A stretch of DNA of 11,689 nt, taken from Phoronis ovalis (Eukaryota; Phoronida; Phoronidae). A program made the position numbers and the translations under genes. The DNA lies in NCBI GenBank assembly GCA_028565635.1, contig JAOXYB010051123.1, positions 1 through 11,689 of the forward strand, given 5' to 3'. How positions within the stretch are numbered: the stretch's first letter is position 1; the number at the start of each line of letters is the position of its first letter. The notes beneath the pieces are model-generated. The model did not search any database, was not told the origin of the DNA, and worked only from the letters and a program-made list of their open reading frames with translations. Shown piece by piece: positions 1 through 8,500 of the stretch.

Positions 1-72
1 GCCAGTATCGGGATTTGAACCCACGACCTTTTGCTTGAAAGGCGGACGTGCTAACCACTACACCACCGCAGC
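1..72 (-). repeat. tRNA-derived SINE head (pseudo-tRNA), cut by window start
   Basis: Read on the minus strand, this stretch has tRNA spacing throughout: a 7-nt acceptor side, a D arm GTGT/GCAC that pairs fully, a 5-7-5 anticodon arm whose loop CTTTCAA would give anticodon TTC, a 5-nt variable region and a T arm. It carries a pol III A box (TGGTGTAGTGG) and B box (GGTTCAAATCC). The acceptor stem pairs badly (GCTGCGG against TACTGGC) and the anticodon stem has two mismatches, so a working tRNA is unlikely. The body resembles tRNA-Val or tRNA-Glu. The best reading is the promoter head of a tRNA-derived SINE whose body continues leftward out of the window. A decayed tRNA pseudogene is the alternative. 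Confidence 0.7.
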
Positions 73-661
73 TCTCTTGTCCGAATGGTCAGAAGGTTCA
101 TTAGTCCGAAAAACCCATTATAGGGAATGTCGTGGGGCTCTAAGTCTAACGAACCTGTGGTATCTTGATATAGTGTCCCGGAATAAATACTTTAAAAAGG
201 TTCCCGTGCGCACATTTAACGATTCCCTCGTTTCCAGCTACTACAATTCTATTGCTTCTTTTTCTTCCTTTTTATAGACTGAAATAATTAACGCATAACG
301 AGACATATACGTGTTATAATGTTTCTGTCTCCTTTTGAGGTCCTGTACGGGTATTCTGAATATCGCGTACGTTCTTTTAGCCATATAGTAAACCAAATTG
401 ATATTGATATTAAATGATATTAATGATATTAAATTGATATTAAATGATAATGATGTACCAGAAAGAGTTCTCACAGCGCATAGTGATTGTAATCTTTTTT
501 ATTTATTTTCTCCTGTTAGGTGTACGCCCAAGTTCTTTTTCATGGAACACAAATGAGTATTCATGCAGATTTCTAACTCGTTTTGTTTGATCATAACACT
601 GTTTTCTTCTTGTGGAATGAGTAATATAATGGTATTAAAAAATGATTTTCTGTTGCTTTAT
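73..661. other. Intergenic stretch without a recognised gene
   Basis: I see no conserved coding signal on either strand. Open frames of up to about 80 codons exist, but they are compositionally random and resemble nothing I know. The only structure is the AT-rich GATATTAAAT-like run near 397-455. Confidence 0.6.
397..455. repeat. AT-rich short tandem repeat
   Basis: The block is built from imperfect iterations of ATTGATATTAAATGAT-like units: TGATATT, TTAAATGATA and TTAATGATATT recur about five times. This is simple low-complexity DNA with no sign of function. Confidence 0.75.
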
Positions 662-790
662 CCCGGGGGAGGGACGGGCAATATTAAACGTGGGTACGTA
701 TGTTCCAACAAATTTCACGATAAAGGATTTTTTCATGCGGCCGGCGCCTAACACTTACGATCTGTTTTTGTCTAAAATCATCAAAAGAGA
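662..790 (-). mobile_element. Decayed, truncated copy of the 2260-2587 MITE
   Basis: Starting at a G-rich run, this segment follows the reverse complement of the right end of the MITE at 2260-2587. Shared landmarks in order are a G-run, GGGCAATATTAAACGTGGGT (against GTCAATATGAAAGTGGGT), a GTACG(T/C)ATGTTCCAACAAA block, a GG(C/T)GC-TAAC block, a TCTGTTTTT run and CTAAAATCA-GAAAAG-like sequence. Similarity fades after about 790, where the internal tandem units should begin, so only one end survives. The call rests on reading the two segments side by side by eye. Confidence 0.65.
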
Positions 791-1396
791 TGTTTTTTAT
801 CGTTAACGACGCTCGCGATCTGCAATTATGTCAGTGCTTGACAGCGGGCTGAAAGCATCTTGTGTGTGTGTACATCTATGCCGCTACATCAAAAGTGGGA
901 ACCGACATCGGTAAAACACTAACACTGGTAAAAAAATGGACAAAAATTATTCCCATGTTTATTTATATCAAACCGACTATTTATATTCAACGAGTGGATG
1001 AAAATCTGCTATACAAGACGTGCGAGAGTGAATTCCCATTAAGTTTGTACGGAAAATGAGCTGGGATCATGTTTTACATCCAATTTAGGTAGTTGGGTAT
1101 GTAGATGATTTTGAGCAAAGGGGTTGTTTTCACGTCCATTTGTTATAAGAAAGAGTCTATATTTATCTGCTACAGGTAAAAAAAAGGCCAGAAAAAAGGG
1201 TAGTGAAATATACCTGTACAAAAAAGCCCCGGAAAAAGGGTTGGAAGGTCGCCGAACCCAGGTTGCCGAATTTCCAACTTTCGTTGTCTTACCATAAATT
1301 TATAATTTAGTGGATAAAGATTGTTTACTTAAAAGATTATGTTACTTTGTCATTGTAATATATAATATGAGATGTTTTAAGTTATTGGTATGAAAA
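791..1396. other. Intergenic stretch without a recognised gene
   Basis: There is no gene-like reading frame or RNA gene here. A short TG dinucleotide run lies near 860-870, and A-rich/GGG stretches lie near 1178-1240. The remainder is unremarkable AT-rich sequence. Confidence 0.6.
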
Positions 1397-1870
1397 GGGT
1401 GTACTCCCGTTTTTTTTAATACGGGGATGTGCCGCAGAACCCAATCCAAAATTTTAGCTTGCGGTAGCAAACCCAATCAAAAAATTTTGAAATATAAGGG
1501 TAGCAATCCAAATTTTGTGAAATTTAAGGGTAGCAATTCAAAATTTTAAAATATTTGAGAAGCAATCCATTTTTACGCAAACTGACCAAATCCCAAAAAT
1601 CGTTTTATGGATTCAAACCTAAAATTAATCCAAATTATTTTCTGTAAGCAGCGGGTAGCAATCCAAATTTTTGAATTTCTTTACGGTAGCAATCCAAAAA
1701 ATACAGTAAGAAGTATACACCCCTTTTCCCTGGGGGGTACTCAAGGTATTTTTTGGTGGGGGGTGTGTAGCCCAGTTGAAAATTTTGGATTTCTTCCCAC
1801 CAATCAAGTCCAAATATGGGCATATTTTGGTGTTATTCCCCTGTACTTTATACCAAATATGGATAATAGG
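1397..1870. repeat. Degenerate tandem-repeat block with GTAGCAATCCAAA units
   Basis: A motif close to GGGTAGCAATCCAAATTTT recurs at about 1439, 1470, 1498, 1528, 1558, 1653 and 1684. Several neighbours are 29-31 bp apart, and the units have diverged. The block is flanked by two related direct modules, each a GGTGTACTC or GGGGTACTC sequence followed by a T-run and a G-rich GTGTG stretch (about 1404-1430 and 1734-1770). The layout suggests a short element with terminal modules and an internal tandem core. Open frames through it on both strands are artefacts of the repeat. Confidence 0.7.
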
Positions 1871-2250
1871 AAGTAATTAAGTTGCTGTTTATTAATTTAG
1901 TGCAAATAATTATTTAAACAAATACATTAAAAGTCTTTTATGTTAATCTACCGTTTCTGATTTCATATTAAGGAAATACAACAGTTAGTATTTTTAATTA
2001 AAAAATAGTTAATATACAATCATGATACTATTTACAGTTCAGAAGTACAGCAATAAAATATATACAGCCTTTCTTGTTGAGTTTCACTTCAGCATGATAA
2101 TACATCAATCTAGTGTTCTTGGTTACTAAATTACTAAATTCATGATGACACTTTCAATGGTGACTTGCGGTCACTCCCTTAGATCATTTTTTTCCAACAT
2201 AGTCACTCCTTAGGGTGTTATTTTTTCAACAGTTCACTATGGCTGGGTAA
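1871..2250. other. AT-rich intergenic stretch; repeat remnants at its right end
   Basis: Bases 1871-2150 show nothing I can name. From about 2160, loosely repeated units with GTCACTCC(C)TTAG followed by a T-run and CAAC(A)TAG/AGTT occur twice. A related unit (GGGGTCACTCTATTAG) resumes at about 2600, on the far side of the MITE. The MITE therefore seems to have landed inside an older repeat of about 40-bp period. Confidence 0.5.
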
Positions 2251-2259
2251 TTTTTTAGC

Positions 2260-2587
2260 CCGGGGGGCAGTCAATACGAAAGTGGGTACCCATGTTACAA
2301 CATGGTTTCAAAAATGCCCCTAACGAAGTGAAATTCTGCAAAAAATACACCCCAAAGGAAGTGAATTTTCTTAAAAAAATACACCCTAAGAAAGTGAGTT
2401 TTGGAAAAAAAACACCCCTAATGAAGTGTCACACCTCCAAAAAACAACCCCTTTTCGTGATTTTAGCCAAAAAAAACAGACACTAAGCACATAACGCTAG
2501 TTACGCACCGGCGATTCGAAAAACACCCTTTCGGAATTTTGTTGGAACATGCGTACCCACTTTCATATTGACTGCCCCCCCCCCGTT
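2260..2587. mobile_element. MITE with 40-bp terminal inverted repeats and internal tandem units
   Basis: The left end, 2262-2301 (from GGGGGGCAGTCAATACGAAA), and the reverse complement of the right end, 2541-2580 (GGGGGGCAGTCAATATGAAA), match over 40 bases with three differences. The outer C/G runs extend a few bases further on the right. The flanks carry TTTTTTAGC on both sides (2251-2259 and 2588-2596), a candidate 9-bp target-site duplication, though its T-richness weakens it. Inside lie four tandem units of 31-34 bp starting at 2317, 2350, 2384 and 2415, each with a C-run, an A/GAAGTG core and an A-run ending in ACA. There is no transposase frame, so it would be non-autonomous, moved by a DNA transposase elsewhere. 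The superfamily is not determined. An open frame of about 64 codons crossing the units is a repeat artefact. Confidence 0.82.
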
Positions 2588-2625
2588 TTTTTTAGCTCAG
2601 GGGTCACTCTATTAGAGACTATAGT

Positions 2626-4340
2626 GGATGGGTATATAGTCATCCTATATGCTGTGTCCACTTTGTTTGTCTCGCAACAAAAGCTTCAGTTTTATCAGAC
2701 CATCTTCATGTTTGGCACAGGTTAACTACAAAGGTCAAAGTAGAGATCAGATATAATTTTGACCTCAGTTACTTCTAAAATGGCCAACTGGCCGCAAAAA
2801 CAAAGAGTTGCTAGGACAATTCAAAGGTGATTTTAAGAAGGCCATAGGAGGACCAACTGGCATTTTGACCTTGGATAGTTGGTCCATCTGTTGATCTGAA
2901 AAATTTTGCTTTCTTTCGCAGTCTGTTTGTGCCCAAACCTTGAAAGCTAATACATAGAGATCACTTTAATTATAATAAGTAAATAGAGGTCAAAGAGGTA
3001 AGATTTGAATTTGACATGGAATTAATGCTTCAGTATGGCCAATTGGGAGTATAATAGTTTGTATCGGATCAGTTTCATATTTGGTACAGAATAAATATAG
3101 GTCAAAATACAGGTGGAATATAATTTTGACCTGTTTCACCTCCAATATATGGAGATCCTTTTAAATCAAAAGGTAAGTTGAAGTCAATGTTGATTTTGAC
3201 CCGGATCTCTTCCTGTAGACTTGTGGCCATATTTTTCCTGGGATGGTACATGTCTGTAGCTGCAAGGACAAAGCACTGCCTGGATGAGTCAGAGGTGGTT
3301 TTAGGAATGCCACAGATGGGCGGGGGGGCATAGGGTGAGTAGTATTTTAGAACAACATTGGAAATGGTGTCAACTGTTGATACTAAAACTCTGCATTTCT
3401 GTAGTCGTCAAAACTGTTTTGTGCCAGATCTTAAAAATCCGATGCATATAGAGAATGATTTAATTCAGAAAGTAAATGGAGGTCAAAATATTGATCATGC
3501 ATGAATTTGGCTGACTGGTGGCCATGTTGGTTTACGAGCAGTATGTCATAGTATGTTTATAGCCACAAAAATGAAGTGTTTTGCCTGGTGCGATTCGAAT
3601 GCGATTTTAAGAAAGCCATAAAAAAAATCGATGGGTGATATAGGCTAGGTGGTATTTTTAGAATATGACCTAAAAAAGTGGGTCACATAAAATTCCAAAA
3701 CTTTGACAATTTTTTGCAACTATGAAGCTGTTTTTGCCCATATCTTTTTACATCAGAAGGTTAATGGAAGGCAAAGTACATGTCCATGGTGATTTTGACC
3801 CAGAATTTCCAATATGGCTGACTGACAGCAAGATTGGATCCTTGGATGGTCCATTGCCTGCAGACGAAGTGTTTCCTGGAAGTCAATGGTGGTTTTAAGA
3901 AGGTCGGCCGGTGGGTGGTATTTTAAAATGATATTGAAAAACAGGGTCAAACAGTGATCTGAAAATTCAGAACTTGTTTAGCAGTTGTCAAAGTTGTTTT
4001 TACCCAGGTCATGAAAACTGAGAGATTACTTTAATTCAGCAGATAAATAATAGCCAAAATAGGGCGAATTTGGCTTTGATCTGGATCACTTCTAATATGG
4101 TCGACTCAGTGATGGCCATGGTTGTTATCAAGATGTTGTGCATATAATCGAAAATGATTTAGAGGTGGATTTATGAAAGCCGTAGGTGGGTGGGAGTTTA
4201 TAGCTAGGTGGTATTTTACTATGAGTTTAAGGTAGATCAAATTGATATGAACATTTGACATTTTCCACAGTTGTCCAGCTGTTTTTGCTTAAATCTTGAA
4301 AACTCTGATGCATAAAGAGAAGCTAAGGAAACTACTTCAT
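2626..4340 (+). repeat. Old divergent tandem array (units of about 285-330 bp)
   Basis: The array starts with a leader (GTGGATGGGTATATAGT, TTGTCTCGC, AAGCTTCAG) that matches the start of the array in intron 6 (about 10226-10310). Diverged units follow with recurring landmarks in fixed order: a CAG/CAGTTTCATATTTGGTACAG block, AGGTCAAA(A/G)T, TTTTGACC, a TTCCAATATGGC-GACTGG block, GTTTATAGCC, CTGCCTGG, GATTTTAAGAA(G/A)GCCATA, and GGTGGTATTTTA. The TGGC-GACTG landmark recurs near 2780, 3507, 3812 and 4096. Unit divergence is much higher than in the intron-6 copy, so this array is older. No coding capacity is apparent. Confidence 0.75.
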
Positions 4341-4366
4341 GCTTGATGCGTATCTGTCTGCAAAAG

Positions 4367-4662
4367 TATATTAGAGGAGGGGTGGGGGTACCCCCCAAGG
4401 TACAATGCTCGCACTTAAAAATCGGCAATGCTCGCTGCTCGCACTTAACAAGAAAAATTAACAACCAAAAACGTCAAAACAAAATAGTACACTAAATTAA
4501 GAAAATGCAAAATAATGATCGCCAAAAGACAATGCTCGCTGCTCGCACTTAACAGATCAAGGCAATGCTCGCTGCTTGCACTTAACAGACCGAATGCTTG
4601 CTGCTCCTAACAGACCAAATGCTTGCTGCTCGCGATACCCCCCTACAGCCCTCATATTATAT
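4367..4662. mobile_element. Small element with imperfect inverted ends and CTCGCTGCTCGC tandem core
   Basis: The ends are an imperfect inverted repeat: 4367-4392 (TATTAGAGG...GGGGGTACC) against the reverse complement of 4634-4662 (TATGAGGGC...GGGGGGTATC). The interior holds about six copies of a unit near CAATGCTCGCTGCTCGCACT followed by TAACAGA, beginning at 4403, 4426, 4530, 4563, 4593 and 4618. The last four are spaced 25-33 bp. An unrelated A-rich spacer of roughly 70 bp lies between the second and third copies. It ends about 10 bp before the polypyrimidine tract preceding exon 1 of the HEPN-helicase gene. The design, inverted ends plus an internal satellite, parallels the 2260-2587 MITE, but the sequence is different. 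Confidence 0.6.
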
Positions 4663-4663
4663 C

Positions 4664-4706
4664 TTTTGTTACCTTATTTACAGATTGACTAATCTAGAAC
4701 ATACTC
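4664..4706 (+). promoter_or_regulatory. Candidate 3' splice site and short 5' UTR of the HEPN-RLR gene
   Basis: A pyrimidine-rich tract ends in TTATTTACAG at 4683, a good acceptor, and is followed by 23 bases before the ATG at 4707. An in-frame TAG at 4695-4697 closes the frame upstream, so the ATG is the first possible start in this exon. This suggests that a non-coding 5' exon and the promoter lie further upstream, possibly within or beyond the repeats. No convincing TATA or initiator element was found. Confidence 0.45.
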
Positions 4707-5580
4707 ATGGCAGCAGTTGGTTCATCAGAACATGATAACTTTACTCGTTTATGTCGTTTGCTGATTGACGAAGGCACAACAGTCTTACAAGATGTCTTGA
4801 AAACTGCTCTTCAAAGATGTTTTCCAAACAAAGCAATCAGTGATGTTTTGAGTATTGGTTCTGTACAAGGTAGCTTAAAACAGGCAAAACTTAATCAGCA
4901 GCAGAAACGAATGTTATTTCCTCAACAGCCACCACAGATAAGTAAGAAAACAAAAGATTTTCAAGGATATGGACTAGCCAATTCAAATCTTGACATCAAA
5001 CAGTTAGATATAACATTGCTTTGTGTACTACTAAAATATGTCTTTTCCCCACCATCTCATAACCACTTTCCGGATCCACAAAATCCCGTGTGGAATAATC
5101 CACAACCAGCAGATCAATCTAAAGCTGCAAACATAGCTCGTCTGAGAAATATTAGAAATGACATATATGGACATCGTCCTACTGCCCAGGTGCCAGATGT
5201 AGACTTTGAAAAGCATTGGGAAGACATAGTAACAATATTACGTGCATTGTCAACTGTTAAAACTCAAAAGTATTATGATGGTTTGAAGTTTAGCCCTATT
5301 GATAGTCAGATTGCTGAGAAATATATTCGGATGTTAGAAATGTGGTATTTTGAGTCGCAATATTTTGAAGAGAGCTTGGATCAGATTCGAAGGGATCTGG
5401 GTGAAAAGCCTTCGACTGAAGATATCCAACAAATTATAAGTGGAGAATTAGAACCACATACTAATCGTATTATTGATGCCATTCAGGCGGAGTTTGATAA
5501 TTTAAAAGTAAATAGAAATTTTGAAGCAGTAATGGAAGGACCAAGGGAAATATCTGCTGATGCAAAAAGGACTACAAAGG
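4707..5580 (+). CDS. Exon 1: HEPN domain and helical tail
   Basis: This exon encodes residues 1-291 and ends in phase 1 at a strong donor (AAAGG|GTAAGT). Residues 10-35 form the opening helix ([20 protein letters not shown]), typical of DZIP3-like HEPN proteins. A polar stretch follows, then a hydrophobic helix around 99-113 ([14 protein letters not shown]). The hallmark is [13 protein letters not shown] at 144-156, followed by the [15 protein letters not shown] helix at 167-181. The R-x5-H spacing fits the catalytic R-x4-6-H of HEPN RNases, with N151 beside the arginine as is usual. Residues 186-291 look helical and may form a coiled segment. The whole HEPN domain sits in one exon, as expected for a mobile domain. 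If intron 1 were retained, the frame would add five codons and stop at 5595-5597. Confidence 0.85.
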
Positions 5581-8500
5581 GTAAGTGTTCAAAGTGACAA
5601 GAGATAATGTAAACAATTTTGAGTTTAATAAAATCTTCTTATTAATTACATAGAAACACAATTTTTTACTATTATAAAATAAATCATTTGAAACACGTAC
5701 ACCTGAGAGTTTATATGAAATATTTCTTGTGATATTTGATAAATAGCAGCAAACGTTAGACATTTATCTCCTTGACATGTCAATCAAAAGCAGAATTTAA
5801 GAACAGGTACTGTTCGATGATGTGTGTCTGTCATATCCCCTTGATACTTTGCATATTATGTATATACGTTCTCTATAAATAGTTATAAACCTTGAAAGAA
5901 GTGAATGCTATCATAATGATATATGTAAAGAAACTAAATTTTTCTTAAAAATAAAATGGATTATTTAGTGCCTATGGCACTACTTGGTTTCACTCTGACA
6001 AAAAGGTAGTGTGATGTTTGAGTGGGAACATGTTTTTATTTTTTATTGTGTGAATTTGAATTTTTTTATAAATATAGATTTTTGTATAATACATAATAAA
6101 ACTTGGCCAGTTTTTTGTTATACTACATAATGTGAACTTAATTGTATTTTTAAGATAAATCTTTATTTTTAATGCTTCTATTTTAATACCTAATCTGATA
6201 ACAACTTTGCAATTGATGTGATGTGAAAGTGATTGTCCATCTAGTATCATAGCAACTGCTTCTTAGGACTAAATTTTAAGTAAGGAACATGCAGTCTACT
6301 AGTAGAATCAGAATCCTCGATTTGCATCTAACCTTATTGCACTAAAAAAATTCAAAATGTTTAATGATTATTTTTTGTGAACATATCTTCTGTGTATAGG
6401 TGTAAATAACAATTTTAAAATCAACAATAATTATATTATTATACAATACAAACCTACTGGAATGTTCCTGAATTATTTCAGATTTAATAACCTAGCCATT
6501 GACCTTTTGACCGCAAGGTCATAATAGGCACTAATGTCCTCAGGTTTATTCTGTAGCCTAGCTTGTATCATTTTATATTTATTTAAAAGCAAAATCATTC
6601 ACATTATTTCATGTGACTTTGTACATAAACTAACGTATGATATTTGTTTCAGTCTGTTGTTTGTTGATTAATATTGCTTCATGCCAGATTCTGACTTATA
6701 AATTATAGAAAAGCTGATACGTTTTTTTTTATATAGCAAATAATTTTTTTAGCACCACAGGCACAAGTGTGTGCCACACGGAAATTTTGAAATTTAAGAT
6801 GCGATTTCCTGCAACGTGGTGCAATATGAGTGAAAATTCTCGCTTTAGTAGGCTTTGTTAACCAATGGCTGGAAACCAAGAAAAATGGAAAAAACCAGGA
6901 GATAGATGGGTCCTAAAACAGGGATGCTTCCCATCAAACTGAAGCTTAATTAGCATCACTGAGTAGCGTTGCTAAGCTCTCTTTCAGAAGCTAGCAGATA
7001 CCTGATATTATTATCACTAAGTCATACAATTTGCTTTTTATAGGTCTTAATGATGAGAAAATCGGACAAAGTCAAGAACAACTAGCAAGCAGCAAAACTA
7101 TGGACCAAACAATTCATGATGACTACATCTTTGTTGGCCTGCCACCTGCTCAATCTTTCCCAAGTGCAGCTACTGTTGAAACTAGTCCCTTTGTTGGAAG
7201 TCAACATGTGGACCTGTCAGAAACAGGAGAAGCAGACTATATAGACAGAAATGATGATGATGATTTAGGTTGTGATTTTAGTCACTGATATATCTAATGT
7301 ACCATTCAAGATATCTTATCACCGAATTAAACTTGTATATTGCAAATATAATATTTACTGACATAACCATGCTTAGAAATTCCATAAAAAATTATATAAT
7401 GGCTAGTGTTTGACTCATCACTAAACGAAGTTGCTATTTATAACATATATAATAATGGATAAAAGCAACATTTTCACAGTAACAAATAGTATAAAGTAAT
7501 TATATTTGCATAATTGAAAACAAAAACTTTTTCTAGAATTGTTTACATTTTCATGTTTAAGGCATGGAAGATATGCAGTTGGAAAATGAGGACGAGCTTG
7601 AATTGAGAAATTATCAACATGAGTTAGCAGAACCTGCATTAAGAGGAAACAATACAATAATATGTGCTCCAACTGGCTCTGGAAAAACTCACGTGGCAAT
7701 GTATATAGTAAAGGTATAAAAAAAAAGTATTAAATGAAAAGCATACTGTCTGATCTCACTTGTAATTAAGTTTGCATTGATACATTCCTCTTACTTTAGT
7801 TAATTCTTGGTCTGTGCTCCTCAGTTCTCCTGCTATACACCTCATCGTTTTTTAAACTCTTGACAATTGATCAAGTGTCCTGGGAATTCTCAGATCATGC
7901 ACATCAAGTTCTTTGCTTGTTTGTTCTCAGTCGTAGACAGTTGTGCATACAGCCAGAAAAGGTAGTGCATGAATTGTTAAAAGAGGTATGCAGTAGCAGA
8001 ACTTGAAGATTACGTACTGTTTGATACCCTAAAAATAGTCAAGGGTAAAATGAAATTAGATCTGTGATATATTAAGAAGTAATTCTGCGTCCGCCATTAC
8101 TTCAAGACAAGAATCTGCTAAAAACATACCTATTGTCATTGTGATTGATAAGAACTGTGTTTTACAGAGACATTTATCTGAAGGTTTACCTGGTGAACAT
8201 AAAGTGGTTTTCCTGGTGAATTCAGTCCCTTTAGTGGATCAACAATATAAGCAGTTCCGACGGTATCTCAGCCAATACAACTGCAAGCGACTGCATGGAG
8301 ATATGAATGACAGTGCAAGAGGATATTTCAAAGGTTAAGATGTTTTTTAGTGCCTTCAGGCACTATATGGTATCGTAAAATGGGGTAGCAATTTTTGAAT
8401 GGGAATCAATTTTTTACTTTTAGTCATGTGAATTTGAAATTTTTTATAAATGTAGACTAACTTTGCCAGTTTTTGTTATTGTACATAAGTTTAACGTAAT

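Larger units (their letters stand above)
5581..7043 (+). other. Intron 1, with one large repeat copy
   Basis: This AT-rich intron of 1463 bp runs from GTAAGT to TTTTTATAG. It holds a copy of the ~580-bp element (5966-6545), an early AATAAA at 5627, and an inverted repeat GGCACA-AAGTG... at 6760-6775. Bases 6790-7010 show nothing recognisable. No reading frame in it resembles a known domain. Confidence 0.75.

Noticed and set aside
1-72. A functional nuclear tRNA gene (anticodon TTC)
   Set aside because: The arm lengths and A/B boxes are right, but the acceptor stem hardly pairs and the anticodon stem has two mismatches. A SINE head or pseudogene fits better.
35-1221. Several 60-80-codon frames in the first 1.2 kb
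   Set aside because: They are random in composition, overlap the SINE head and MITE relic, and show no conserved motif or splice signals.
1607-1876. Open frames on both strands within the GTAGCAATCC block
   Set aside because: Overlapping frames on both strands come from repetitive low-complexity DNA; the peptides resemble no family.
2292-2486. 64-codon Lys-rich frame
   Set aside because: It runs through the internal units of the MITE; the peptide periodicity (KKxxPKEVxF) reflects the 31-34-bp repeat.
4403-4640. CRISPR-like regular repeats
   Set aside because: The units are imperfect, mostly directly adjacent, lack unique equal-length spacers, and lie in a eukaryotic intron-containing locus.
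7281-7282. Alternative exon 2 donor (A|GTCACT)
   Set aside because: It is in the same phase and would add four residues, but it matches the donor consensus less well than TTAG|GTTGTG at 7269. It is kept only as a minor possibility.
7931-7985. An extra coding exon in intron 3 (TTCTCAG|...AAAGAG|GTATGC)
   Set aside because: Exon 3 ends in phase 0, and in that phase this segment reads TCG TAG at once. It would need a phase-2 donor inside the helix after motif I. Joining exon 3 directly to exon 4 gives the expected helicase order.
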